DNA of 64,000 bases, from NCBI RefSeq assembly GCF_000382345.1, contig NZ_KB908083.1, positions 86,382 through 150,381 of the forward strand, given 5' to 3'. The translations under genes were made by a program, and so were the position numbers. Shown here in pieces: positions 33,768 through 41,514 of the stretch; the first letter of the stretch is position 1, and each line of letters begins with the position of its first letter. The notes under the pieces are model-generated. The model made no database searches, had not been told where the DNA came from, and saw only the letters and a list, made by a program, of their open reading frames with translations. This DNA comes from Massilia niastensis DSM 21313. Its GTDB lineage: Bacteria > Pseudomonadota > Gammaproteobacteria > Burkholderiales > Burkholderiaceae_D.

Positions 33768-34604
33768 ATGCGTACCCTCGTCCACCTGTCCGACCTGCAT
33801 TTCGGCCGCGTCGACCATGTCCTCCTCGGACCCCTGCGCGACCTCATCGAAACGATCGCGCCGGACGTGCTGGTGGTGTCCGGCGACCTGACCCAGCGCG
33901 CGCGTCCCGAGCAGTTCGAGGAGGCGCGCGCCTACCTCGACACCCTGCCCGGGCCGCAGATCATCGTCCCGGGCAACCACGACATCTCGCTGTACAACGT
34001 GTTCCGCCGCTTCGTGAAGCCGCTCGAGCGCTACAAGCGCTACATCACCGAGGACCTCGATCCGATCTACATCGACGACGAGATCGCCGTGCTCGGGGTG
34101 AATACCGCCCGCTCGCTGACGATCAAGGACGGCAAGGTCAGCAGGGACCAGATCGACGGCATCCGCCAGCGCCTGTCCGGACTGGATCCATCGATCACGC
34201 GCATCGTGGTCACCCACCATCCGTTCGACCTGCCCGATCATTTCGAGGAGCGCGACCTGGTCGACCGCGCGCCGATGGCGATGAAGGTGTTCTCGGAATC
34301 GGGCGTCGACATCCTGATGGCCGGCCACATGCATGCCAGCCATGCCGGCAGCACGGCGGAGCGCTACCAGATGGGCGAATACGCCGCACTGGTGGTCCAG
34401 GCCGGCACCGCGACCTCGACCCGCGGGCGCGGCGAGGTGAATTCGTTCAACGTGGTGCGGGTCGAGCCGATGAAGGTGGAGATCGACCGCTACGGCTGGA
34501 ACGTCATCCACAACAGCTTCCAGCTGGTCGCCACCGACAAGTTCATGCGCAGCGGTAACGTCTGGACCGAGCACATCGACGGCATGCTGGCGGCCGGCCT
34601 GTAG
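33768..34604 (+). CDS. Calcineurin-like metallophosphoesterase
   Basis: A 278-residue protein; AAAGGAG stands five bases before the ATG. The di-metal site is complete: HLSDLHFG, VVSGDLTQRA, VPGNHD, THHPF and AGHMHASH. There is no signal peptide, so it acts in the cytoplasm. Relatives include cyclic-nucleotide phosphodiesterases and LpxH-like lipid enzymes. Coupled with a PAP2 phosphatase behind LexA boxes and facing a phospholipase D gene, a role in phospholipid turnover during SOS is a reasonable guess. Confidence 0.92.
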   Translation: MRTLVHLSDLHFGRVDHVLLGPLRDLIETIAPDVLVVSGDLTQRARPEQFEEARAYLDTLPGPQIIVPGNHDISLYNVFRRFVKPLERYKRYITEDLDPIYIDDEIAVLGVNTARSLTIKDGKVSRDQIDGIRQRLSGLDPSITRIVVTHHPFDLPDHFEERDLVDRAPMAMKVFSESGVDILMAGHMHASHAGSTAERYQMGEYAALVVQAGTATSTRGRGEVNSFNVVRVEPMKVEIDRYGWNVIHNSFQLVATDKFMRSGNVWTEHIDGMLAAGL

Positions 34605-34618
34605 CGGGCCGCCTCCGC

Positions 34619-36007
34619 TCAGATCCAGTATTCGGTCAGGCGCGACAGCATCTCGCGCAGCCGGTCGCTCCACGGCCGGCGGCGCCATTCCTCCAGGGTC
34701 ACCGGCTTCGAGTCGCGCAGGTCTTCGTTGAACGCGGCTTCCATGTCGCGCCCGAAGGCCGGGTCGAGCACCACCACGTTGATCTCGTAGTTGTGGATGA
34801 AGCTGCGGCGGTCGATGTTGGCCGAGCCGATGGTCGACCACATGCCGTCGATCACGGCCGTCTTCGCGTGCAGCACCGCCACCTGCAGCTGGTAGATGCG
34901 CACCCCGCCCTTGAGCAGCTGCTCATAGAAGGCCTGGCCGGCATACATGATGAAATCGTGGTCCGACACGCCCGGCAGCACCAGCTTGACGTCGACCCCG
35001 CGTTTCGCCGCGGCGATCAGGGCGTCGACGGTCTGCTGGTCGGGCACGAAGTAGGCCGAGGTGATGTGGATCGACTTCCTGGCCTCGTTCATCGCGACCA
35101 GCAGCGATTTATAGATCTCGGAGTCGCGCTCCGGGCTGGTGGCCAGCACCCGCACCACCTTGTCGCCCATCGGCGCCAGGCGCGGGAAGTAGTCGGCCTT
35201 GGGCAGCTCGCCCGCGTCCTGGTGCACCCAGTTGTCGACGAAGGCCCATTGCAGCGCCGCCACCGCCGGTCCTTCGATCTTGATGTGGGTGTCGCGCCAG
35301 CCGACCTTGCTGCTGTCGGCGGTGCTGGCCTTCATGCGCGAGCGGAACAGCGAGCTGTTGGCATAGGTGCTGCTGATGTTGATGCCGCCGGTGAAGGCGA
35401 CCTTGCCGTCGACCACCATGATCTTGCGGTGGTCGCGGTTGTTCAGCTGCCATTTGCCGGGGCGCTTGGCGGGATTGACCGGGTTGAAGATCAGGACATT
35501 GATCCCGGCCGCGCGCAGCTTGTCGAAGAATTCGGACGGCGTCGCCAGGGTGCCGACGCCGTCGGCGATCACGTTCACGACCACGCCCTGGCGGCGTTTC
35601 TCCATCAGCAGCTCGGCGAACTGCAGGCCGATCGGGTCCTGGTCGAAGATATAGGTCTCCAGGTTGATCGAACCGGTGGCGCCCTGCGCCGCCGCCATCA
35701 TCTCGCGCATGGTCGCCGGGCCGTCGAACAGCAGGGAGACCTTGTTGCCGGCGATCAGGGGGACGCCGGTGGCCTGTTCTTCCAGCACCGCCAGCTGCTT
35801 CAGGTCGGGAGTCGCGTTGGCCCAGCGCCGCGCCAGCAGTTCCGCGGCCTGCTTCTGCCGGAGCGCACCCTGCTGGGTGGCGACGGTCGGGGTGGCCTTG
35901 GCGGGATTCTCCGGCAGGCGCTCGGCATCGGGCAGGGTCTTGCACGAGGCGACGATGCAGACGAAGGCCAGGAGGGAGAACCAGGCAGTCGGGCGGAGGT
36001 TTTTCAT
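34619..36007 (-). CDS. Phospholipase D/cardiolipin synthase-like lipoprotein
   Basis: The protein has 462 residues. The N-terminus LLAFVCIVASC is a lipoprotein signal with cysteine at the lipobox. Two HKD motifs are present: NRDHRKIMVVDGK followed by TGGINIS, and LHAKTAVIDG followed by GSANIDRRS. This is the ClsA/ClsC-type active site for making or exchanging phosphatidyl groups. The start overlaps the stop of the upstream gene (ATGA at 36004-36007), so the pair is coupled. The operon converges on the PAP2/phosphoesterase operon. Confidence 0.93.
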   Translation of the reverse strand: MKNLRPTAWFSLLAFVCIVASCKTLPDAERLPENPAKATPTVATQQGALRQKQAAELLARRWANATPDLKQLAVLEEQATGVPLIAGNKVSLLFDGPATMREMMAAAQGATGSINLETYIFDQDPIGLQFAELLMEKRRQGVVVNVIADGVGTLATPSEFFDKLRAAGINVLIFNPVNPAKRPGKWQLNNRDHRKIMVVDGKVAFTGGINISSTYANSSLFRSRMKASTADSSKVGWRDTHIKIEGPAVAALQWAFVDNWVHQDAGELPKADYFPRLAPMGDKVVRVLATSPERDSEIYKSLLVAMNEARKSIHITSAYFVPDQQTVDALIAAAKRGVDVKLVLPGVSDHDFIMYAGQAFYEQLLKGGVRIYQLQVAVLHAKTAVIDGMWSTIGSANIDRRSFIHNYEINVVVLDPAFGRDMEAAFNEDLRDSKPVTLEEWRRRPWSDRLREMLSRLTEYWI

Positions 36008-38112
36008 TTCAGTCCCTTCAGGGGCAAGGTATCGGGCGGCGGCTGCGGCTGGCCTTTCGGCCCGATGAAGAAGTCGACCGGCGCCGACAGGAAGCGGCGG
36101 CCGAGTGCGCGCAGCAGCAGGATGCCGCGCTTGAAGCGGATCTTGCGGGCGCGCAGCGCCACCCACAGCGCCAGCCCGAAGCTGACCAGCAGGTTGACGG
36201 CGCCGATCAGGACCACGCCCAGCGCCGCATTGCCCAGCTGTACAGCCGTGAGCTGGTAGTCGAGGCCGACCAGGGCGGTGGCGAAGTTGGCGGTCGAGAA
36301 GGTGATGTGGCGGATGTCGAGCGGCAGCCCGAGCAGGTAGCCGACGGTGCCGGTGGTGCCGAGCAGGATGCCGAAGAAGAAGTTCCCCATCAGGCCGCCC
36401 AGGTTGTCCTCGATGTACTGCGACAGCCGTCCCAGCCGCTCGGCGCCGAGCACGCGGCGCAGCCCGCGCAGCTGGCGCACGCGCTGGCCCATGCGGGTGT
36501 ACAGGGCCTTGTTGTCGTAGTAGCCCGAGATCAGGCCGGCGACGAACAGCCATACGCCGGCGATCGCGGCATAGTACAGGGCCAGGCTGTGGATCGGGTC
36601 GATGTCGGCCAGCAGGTGGTGCGCCTTTTCCGGATCGACCAGGTGGCGGCCGGTGGCGTAGAACCAGGCTTCGGCGATGCCCCAGGCGACCGGGAAGGCG
36701 ACCAGCACGTTGCCGAGCACGGCGGCGACCTGGGTGCGGAACACCTTGTTCACCAGCTCGGCCATCCGCTCGACGTCGACGCCGCGCCCGTTTTCGCCGC
36801 GGTGCAGCGAGGCGGCGATGCGCTGGGCCGTCATGGCCGGCTGCTTGGTGGCGATGGTGAACTGCATCAGGTGCACGAACACGAAGCCGAGCGAATAGTT
36901 CATGCTGAACAGGAAGGCCTCGACCAGCGGCGGGCTGCGCAGGGTGCCGAGCAGGATCTTGAACAGCGCCATGAAGCCGACGATGAAGCCGGCCCCGGAG
37001 GCCCGGGCGAACATCTGGCGCAGCTCCTTGCGGCTTTCGGCGATGTAGTGCTCGCCGGTGCGGCTGGCGTTTTCCGTCATGTTGCGCGCCAACAGGTCGA
37101 CGTTGTCGCGCACCAGGCCACGGACCTGGTACTTGGTGTTGTGCGCCTCGATCAGTTCCTGGGCCAGGTCGACCGCGGCCAGGCGGCGGTCGCTGTCGGC
37201 CGGCTCCTGCGGGCGCGCCGTGCTGCCGGCCAGCGCGTCCAGGTCCACCGTGGCGGCGGACGGCAGCTCGCCGCTGAGGTCGACCAGGTAGAGCAGCTTG
37301 TGCAGGCGGTCGATGCTCTGCTGGAGTGCGACCAGCAGGTAGGTGAGGGCGACGCTGGTGCCGGAGCTCAAGGCGCCGCGGCGGATCTTGAGCACCACTT
37401 CCTGGCACTGGTCGAGCATCACCAGCAGGTGGCGCGCATCCTCGGGCTGGGCGATCTTCCCCCCGAGATAGCGCGCGTATTCGTCGAGGTAGCGGTTGAC
37501 CTCGATGTTCTGCATCAGGAAGGGCGAATCGAAGTCCTCGATCTCGCTGTAGCTGTGCACCAGGCGCGGCTCCAGGCCCAGGGCGCAGATGCGGCAGGAC
37601 AGGGTGCGGATCGCATCGAGCAGGCCCATCAGGGTGACCTGGCGCGCGCGGTCGGGCGTGGCGTCGTCCGGCGGCGGGGCGTCGGCGACGATGTCGAACA
37701 ATTCCATCCAGTCGGCGTTCGGCACCAGCCGGATCCATTCGTAGTCGTCCTCGCGGTACAGCACCTGGTCGAGGGCGTCGGACAGGTACAGGTCGTTCAG
37801 GGCGGGCGGCAGGAAACGGTAGGTGACGCGGCGCTTCAGCTCGGTGACGAAGCCGTCGTTCGAGAGGATGCCGATATCGCTGTACAGGCTGGTATGGCGG
37901 CGGGTCTCGAGCAGGGCGGTGACATAGCGGCGCAGCTTCCAGGCATGCACAGGGTTCCCCTTGAGCAGCTGGATCAGCGTGCGGACCGCCTGCGCGGGAT
38001 CGTCCGGCTGCTGCCACACCCAGCGCTGGCGCGGCCGCAGGCGCTCGACCAGCTGGACCAGGAGGTCGATGTTGTCACTGTTCGGATCGATTTGTTCGAG
38101 AATTGCTAGCAT
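36004..38112 (-). CDS. Gcr-family 'site-specific recombinase', integral membrane protein
   Basis: A 702-residue protein that starts at the ATG at 38112. It matches the family named after the gonococcal Gcr protein (SpecificRecomb). There is no tyrosine- or serine-recombinase active site; instead the C-terminal half has several hydrophobic helices (VAAVLGNVLVAFPVAWGIAEAW, ALYYAAIAGVWLFVAGLISGYYDN, FFFGILLGTTGTVGYLLGLPL). The N-terminal half is helical and soluble. The old name is therefore probably wrong; a membrane function linked to its phospholipase D partner is likelier. A LexA box lies 13 bases upstream of the start. Confidence 0.88.
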   Translation of the reverse strand: MLAILEQIDPNSDNIDLLVQLVERLRPRQRWVWQQPDDPAQAVRTLIQLLKGNPVHAWKLRRYVTALLETRRHTSLYSDIGILSNDGFVTELKRRVTYRFLPPALNDLYLSDALDQVLYREDDYEWIRLVPNADWMELFDIVADAPPPDDATPDRARQVTLMGLLDAIRTLSCRICALGLEPRLVHSYSEIEDFDSPFLMQNIEVNRYLDEYARYLGGKIAQPEDARHLLVMLDQCQEVVLKIRRGALSSGTSVALTYLLVALQQSIDRLHKLLYLVDLSGELPSAATVDLDALAGSTARPQEPADSDRRLAAVDLAQELIEAHNTKYQVRGLVRDNVDLLARNMTENASRTGEHYIAESRKELRQMFARASGAGFIVGFMALFKILLGTLRSPPLVEAFLFSMNYSLGFVFVHLMQFTIATKQPAMTAQRIAASLHRGENGRGVDVERMAELVNKVFRTQVAAVLGNVLVAFPVAWGIAEAWFYATGRHLVDPEKAHHLLADIDPIHSLALYYAAIAGVWLFVAGLISGYYDNKALYTRMGQRVRQLRGLRRVLGAERLGRLSQYIEDNLGGLMGNFFFGILLGTTGTVGYLLGLPLDIRHITFSTANFATALVGLDYQLTAVQLGNAALGVVLIGAVNLLVSFGLALWVALRARKIRFKRGILLLRALGRRFLSAPVDFFIGPKGQPQPPPDTLPLKGLK

Positions 38113-38124
38113 GGACAACAACTA

Positions 38125-38140
38125 CTGTGGAAAGCTACAG
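38125..38140 (-). promoter_or_regulatory. LexA (SOS) box before the Gcr-phospholipase D operon
   Basis: CTGTGGAAAGCTACAG fits CTGT-N8-ACAG and is preceded by TA. It ends 13 bases from the Gcr start codon, where it would cover the -10 region of a minus-strand promoter. Confidence 0.7.
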
Positions 38141-38166
38141 TGTACGCGAGGGACACGGTCAACATG

Positions 38167-38180
38167 GTTCGGCAACGAAC
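38167..38180. promoter_or_regulatory. Palindrome related to the Crp/Fnr-type stress motif
   Basis: GTTCGGCAACGAAC is a perfect 5-4-5 palindrome in the gap between Gcr and ilvE. It resembles the GTGCG-N4-CGCAC sites further right, but no -10 box stands at the usual distance, so membership is doubtful. Confidence 0.3.
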
Positions 38181-38250
38181 AGTATGCGAACTGGACGGCA
38201 AGGGGGCGGAGCCGATACACTGGTTTGGTTCTGTTTCGACCGAGGATGAG

Positions 38251-39087
38251 ATGTACCTGACTTATTACAATGGCCAATGGGCCGAAGGGAATACGCCTTT
38301 GTACGGCGCGATGGACCACAGCCTGTGGCTGGGTTCGTCCGTCTTCGACGGCGCGCGCGCGATCCGCGGCAAGCTGCCCGACCTGCGCCCGCACCTGGAG
38401 CGCGTGATTGCCTCGGCCGAGAAGCTGGGCCTGCGCTGCCCCCTGAGCGTGGCGGAGATGGAAGCGCTGGTGCGCGAGGGCGTGGCGAAATTCCCGGCCG
38501 ACGCCGAGCTGTACATTCGTCCGCTGGTGTTCGGTTCCGAGGGCTTCCTGATCCCGGTGGCCGAGAAGAGCCAGTTCGCGCTGACCCTGTTCGACGCGCC
38601 GCTGCCGCCCTTCGCCGGCTTCTCGGCCTGCCTGTCGACCCTGCGCCGCCCGCAGCCGACCATGGCCCCCACCGACGCCAAGGCCTCGGCCCTGTACGCG
38701 AACTCGACCCGCGCCATGCGCGAAGCCAGGGAGCGCGGCTTCGACCAGGCGATCATGCTGGACGCGGACGGCAACGTGGCCGAATTCGCGGCCTCGAACC
38801 TGTTCCTGGTGACGCCGGAGGGCGCGGTGGTGACGCCGAAGCTGAACGGCACTTTCCTGGCCGGCATCACCCGGGCGCGCGTGATCGTGCTGCTGGAGCA
38901 GGCGGGCGTCAAGGTGGAAGAGCGCACGGTCAAGGAGGAAGAGCTCGGGGCCGCGCGCGAGATCTTCAGTACCGGCAACTACGGCAAGGTCACGCCATGC
39001 ACCCGGTATGAAGGACACGTCATGGAGGCCGGCCCGGTGGCGCGCAAGGCGCGCGAGCTGTACCTGGCGTTCACCGAGAACACCTGA
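38251..39087 (+). CDS. ilvE: Branched-chain amino acid aminotransferase
   Basis: The protein has 278 residues from the ATG at 38251, with GAGG five bases upstream. It is a fold-type IV PLP enzyme: an early SSVFDGARA, the PLP lysine in DAKASALYANS, EFAASNLFLV and GITRARVI, then STGNYGKVTP for the substrate carboxylate. It catalyses the last step of valine, leucine and isoleucine synthesis. The assignment over D-amino acid transaminase rests on the SSVFDG and TGNYG-type loops. It is a single gene. Confidence 0.88.
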   Translation: MYLTYYNGQWAEGNTPLYGAMDHSLWLGSSVFDGARAIRGKLPDLRPHLERVIASAEKLGLRCPLSVAEMEALVREGVAKFPADAELYIRPLVFGSEGFLIPVAEKSQFALTLFDAPLPPFAGFSACLSTLRRPQPTMAPTDAKASALYANSTRAMREARERGFDQAIMLDADGNVAEFAASNLFLVTPEGAVVTPKLNGTFLAGITRARVIVLLEQAGVKVEERTVKEEELGAAREIFSTGNYGKVTPCTRYEGHVMEAGPVARKARELYLAFTENT

Positions 39088-39089
39088 TC

Positions 39090-39124
39090 CGAAAAAAAGC
39101 CGCCCGGCTTGCACCAGGCGGCTT
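39090..39124 (-). terminator. Terminator after the OmpA-type lipoprotein gene
   Basis: AAGCCGCC (39097-39104) pairs with GGCGGCTT (39117-39124). On the minus strand a run of T follows. It may also end the ilvE transcript from the other side. Confidence 0.8.
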
Positions 39125-39175
39125 GCATCGCGCTGCAGGTCCGACCGGCACCCGCAGCCCGCCATCACCAGGGGG

Positions 39176-39847
39176 TCAGCCCTGACGTGCGGGTTCGGCG
39201 ACGTAGATCTCGACGCGGCGGTTGCGGGCGCGGCCCGAGTTGTCGGTGTTGGCCGCGATCGGCTCGCGCGAGCCGCGGCCTTCGATCGTGATGCGGCCCG
39301 GGTTCACGCCGCGGCCGGCGAGGTAGTCGCGGGTGCGCGAGGCGCGGTCGACCGACAGCGGCTGGTTGATGCTGTCGCTGCCGGTGTTGTCGGTATGGCC
39401 GATGATGGTCACGGTGGTGGCCGGATTTTCCTGCAGGGTGGTGGCGAAGCGCTGCAGGATCGGCTGGAAGTTCGACTTGATGTCGGCACGGCCGGTGTCG
39501 AACGAGATGTCGCTCGGGATCTCCAGCTTCAGGCGGTTGTCCGAGGTCTGGCTGACCTGCACGCCGGTGCCCTGGGTCGCCTGTTCCATCGCCTGCTTCT
39601 GCGCTTCCATGCGCTTCGACCAGATATTGCCGATGACCGCGCCGGCGGCGCCGCCGATCAGCGCGCCACGGGTCGCGCGGCCGCTGCCGCCGCCGCTGGT
39701 GGTGCCGCCGATGATGGCGCCCAGGCCGGCGCCGATGCCGGCGCCGGTCGCCGTGCCTTTCTGGGTCGGGGACATTTCAGCGCAGCCGGTGAGGGTCATG
39801 GCCACGATGGCGACGGCCGCGGCCGATTTGGTGAGTTTGGAATGCAT
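39176..39847 (-). CDS. OmpA-family lipoprotein with glycine zipper
   Basis: A protein of 223 residues from the ATG at 39847. The signal peptide ends in the lipobox LTGC. A glycine-zipper segment follows (TGAGIGAGLGAIIGGTTSGGG and GGAAGAVIGNIW), then an OmpA peptidoglycan-binding domain with IIGHTDNTGSDSINQPLSVDRA and NRRVEIYV. It resembles YiaD. It tethers the outer membrane to the cell wall and belongs to the envelope-stress cluster around it. Confidence 0.92.
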   Translation of the reverse strand: MHSKLTKSAAAVAIVAMTLTGCAEMSPTQKGTATGAGIGAGLGAIIGGTTSGGGSGRATRGALIGGAAGAVIGNIWSKRMEAQKQAMEQATQGTGVQVSQTSDNRLKLEIPSDISFDTGRADIKSNFQPILQRFATTLQENPATTVTIIGHTDNTGSDSINQPLSVDRASRTRDYLAGRGVNPGRITIEGRGSREPIAANTDNSGRARNRRVEIYVAEPARQG

Positions 39848-39860
39848 ATTGTTCTCCTTC

Positions 39861-39915
39861 AAAAAAATCCGTTTCGGGGTCGCGCCCCGTTGCAGGCGCG
39901 ACCGCGAAACGGATT
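39861..39915 (-). terminator. Terminator after the lmo0937-type gene
   Basis: AATCCGTTTCG (39866-39876) pairs with CGAAACGGATT (39905-39915), with an inner GC-rich stem. On the minus strand a T-run follows. Confidence 0.7.
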
Positions 39916-39937
39916 GGGTTACTACTGCAATTCATTG

Positions 39938-40084
39938 CTATATGCCGCGCCCACTGATCAGGCGAACCAGGATCATGATGACCGCGACGACCAGCAGGAT
40001 ATGGATGAAGCCGCCGATGGTGTACGAAGTCACCAGCCCGAGCAGCCAGAGAACGATCAGGATCACTGCGATTGTGTAAAGCAT
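39938..40084 (-). CDS. lmo0937-family small membrane protein
   Basis: The protein has 48 residues and two hydrophobic helices separated by a short loop (GLVTSYTIGGFIHILL), ending MILVRLISGRG. This is the lmo0937/DUF5670 pattern found in general-stress regulons. A GGAG-like site (gaggagaccc) precedes the ATG at 40084. A GTTCGATGGCGTAC site lies 77 bases upstream with CATACT at the -10 distance. It is probably a membrane-stress gene. Confidence 0.82.
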   Translation of the reverse strand: MLYTIAVILIVLWLLGLVTSYTIGGFIHILLVVAVIMILVRLISGRGI

Positions 40085-40160
40085 AATGGGTCTCCTCAAC
40101 TGAGTTTCATGCGCCATGCGCGCTGTGATTCCAGTATGCTTGCCACCCCTGTTGACCACC

Positions 40161-40174
40161 GTTCGATGGCGTAC
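40161..40174 (-). promoter_or_regulatory. Crp/Fnr-type stress motif, variant
   Basis: GTTCGATGGCGTAC, one change in the left half-site from the consensus. It lies 77 bases before the lmo0937-type gene, and CATACT (minus strand, 40133-40138) stands at the same distance as in the other sites. Confidence 0.5.
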
Positions 40175-40181
40175 ATTCAGC

Positions 40182-40400
40182 TCAACTTTTAACTTTACGC
40201 AAGCCCGGAATCCAGCCCATCAGGCCCATCAGCCCGGTGATGCCGATCAGGCAGGTGAGCATCCCTCCCGCGACCAGGAATACCACGTCGTGCGCCTGTA
40301 CCGTCCCGTCCGTTTCAGCCGGCGACGGCACCGACAGCAGCCCGAAGGCGGTGAGTAAGATTCCCCAGATGATGATGCCGATCCACGCTACGTTGTTCAT
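40182..40400 (-). CDS. Small membrane protein of unknown function
   Basis: The protein has 72 residues: helix 1 AWIGIIIWGILLTAFGLLS, a short polar loop with PAETDGTVQAHD, helix 2 VVFLVAGGMLTCLIGITGLMG and a basic tail. It has a good ribosome-binding site (ggagggag) before the ATG at 40400. A perfect GTGCG-N4-CGCAC site lies 81 bases upstream. I do not recognise the family; its size and position suit a small envelope-stress protein. Confidence 0.72.
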   Translation of the reverse strand: MNNVAWIGIIIWGILLTAFGLLSVPSPAETDGTVQAHDVVFLVAGGMLTCLIGITGLMGLMGWIPGLRKVKS

Positions 40401-40480
40401 GGCTTCTCCCTCCTTGGTAGTTTCTGCACCGCCATTGCTTCAGCGTAAGTCGATTGTCGGTTTAGCTCATCCGTTCTTCC

Positions 40481-40494
40481 GTGCGCTACCGCAC
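40481..40494 (-). promoter_or_regulatory. Crp/Fnr-type stress motif
   Basis: GTGCGCTACCGCAC, a perfect palindrome of 5-4-5 form, 81 bases before the gene that starts at 40400. GACAAT (minus strand, 40453-40458) is placed as a -10 box 30-35 bases from the centre. Confidence 0.65.
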
Positions 40495-40565
40495 ATTGCC
40501 AGTAAGAAAATTTTTGGCCAGGCTCCATGCGGATGCCTGGCCATCTGCCAGCCATGCAGCCCGGG

Positions 40566-41312
40566 TCAGGCGGCCGAACGCAGGCGGCCTTTCACGATGC
40601 GTACGCGGTCGCCCGAGCGCCACGAGGGCTGGGTGGTCTGGCGGAAGGTGCGCAGGGTGCCGTCGTCGAGGCGGACCCGGATCTCGTAGCTGGTGGTGGC
40701 CTTCATGTTGCCTTCGACGTGGTTGCCGGCCACGGCGCCGCCGACGGCGCCCGCCACGGTGGCGATCTGGCGGCCGCTGCCGCTGCCGACCTGGCTGCCC
40801 AGCAGGCCGCCCAGCACGGCGCCGCCGGCCGCACCCAGGCCGCTGCCTTCGCCACGCTGGGTGATGGTGCGGACCGATTCCACGTTGCCGCAGTTCGAGC
40901 ACCAGTTGCGTTCGCTGTCGGCGGCCGCGACCTGGGTCGCTTTCCTGGCCGGCTTCTGGACGGGCTCTTCATGGACGACCGGCGCCGGCGCCGGCGCCGC
41001 AGTGGCCTGTTGCGCCTGCTGTGCCGGATAGGCCGGGGCCATGCCCGGCTGCGCCGCATAGCCCTGCGCGAGCTGCTGGCCCGCGATCGCCGGCGCCACA
41101 CCCGGCTGCGGGGCGCCCTGCGGCAGGCTGGAGGCCAGCGCCAGGCGGTCCGCCTCGCTCAGCGGGCGGTTCGCGTTGCCACCGATGGAAGAGGGAATCC
41201 AGCCCATGATGGCGGCGGTGCCGATCAGGCTGAACAGCAGGACGGCGACCGCGGCCAGCAGCATCAGGGGATGGTGCCGGCCCTGCGCGGGGGGAATTGG
41301 TGGGTTGTTCAT
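40566..41312 (-). CDS. Glycine-zipper 2TM-domain protein
   Basis: A 248-residue protein. An N-terminal membrane anchor (HPLMLLAAVAVLLFSLIGTAAIMGW) is followed by an alanine/proline-rich linker and the zipper GLGAAGGAVLGGLLGSQVG with GSGSGRQIATVAGAVGG. The last 55 residues form a small beta domain (YEIRVRLDDGTLRTF, RVRIVKGRL) also found in the gene at 51631-52116, so the two are paralogues. AAAGGA precedes the ATG at 41312. It probably acts at the cell envelope under stress. Confidence 0.88.
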   Translation of the reverse strand: MNNPPIPPAQGRHHPLMLLAAVAVLLFSLIGTAAIMGWIPSSIGGNANRPLSEADRLALASSLPQGAPQPGVAPAIAGQQLAQGYAAQPGMAPAYPAQQAQQATAAPAPAPVVHEEPVQKPARKATQVAAADSERNWCSNCGNVESVRTITQRGEGSGLGAAGGAVLGGLLGSQVGSGSGRQIATVAGAVGGAVAGNHVEGNMKATTSYEIRVRLDDGTLRTFRQTTQPSWRSGDRVRIVKGRLRSAA

Positions 41313-41398
41313 GTTTGGTCCTTTCCAGTTGAGGCGGCGCCGGGGAAACGGCACGCCTTGTCGTGCAAATATTGTCGCTGGGAACAACGAGCAGTTCC

Positions 41399-41412
41399 GT
41401 GCGTCACCGTAC
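41399..41412. promoter_or_regulatory. Crp/Fnr-type stress motif between zipper gene and crp/fnr gene
   Basis: GTGCGTCACCGTAC lies 87 bases before the zipper gene (minus) and 103 bases before the Crp/Fnr-family gene (plus). GACAAT (minus strand, 41371-41376) is at the -10 distance, identical in sequence and spacing to the 40481 site. It could also give autoregulation of the regulator. Confidence 0.65.
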
Positions 41413-41514
41413 ATACTCGCTCGTGCGGGGGCGGTTACGCTGACCTAAATTGTTTGCAAATGTATCCGACACGCCGCCCACGGGCTTGCCATGTTGACAC
41501 CACCCGAGGACCCG

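Noticed and set aside
38167..38180. GTTCGGCAACGAAC before ilvE as a firm member of the stress regulon
   Set aside because: It is a perfect palindrome but has no -10 box at the usual distance, and its neighbours are not stress genes. Listed only as a weak feature.
40566..40902. Arginine-rich frames opposite the glycine-zipper genes
   Set aside because: They are reverse-frame readings of glycine/alanine codons and have no independent start signals.
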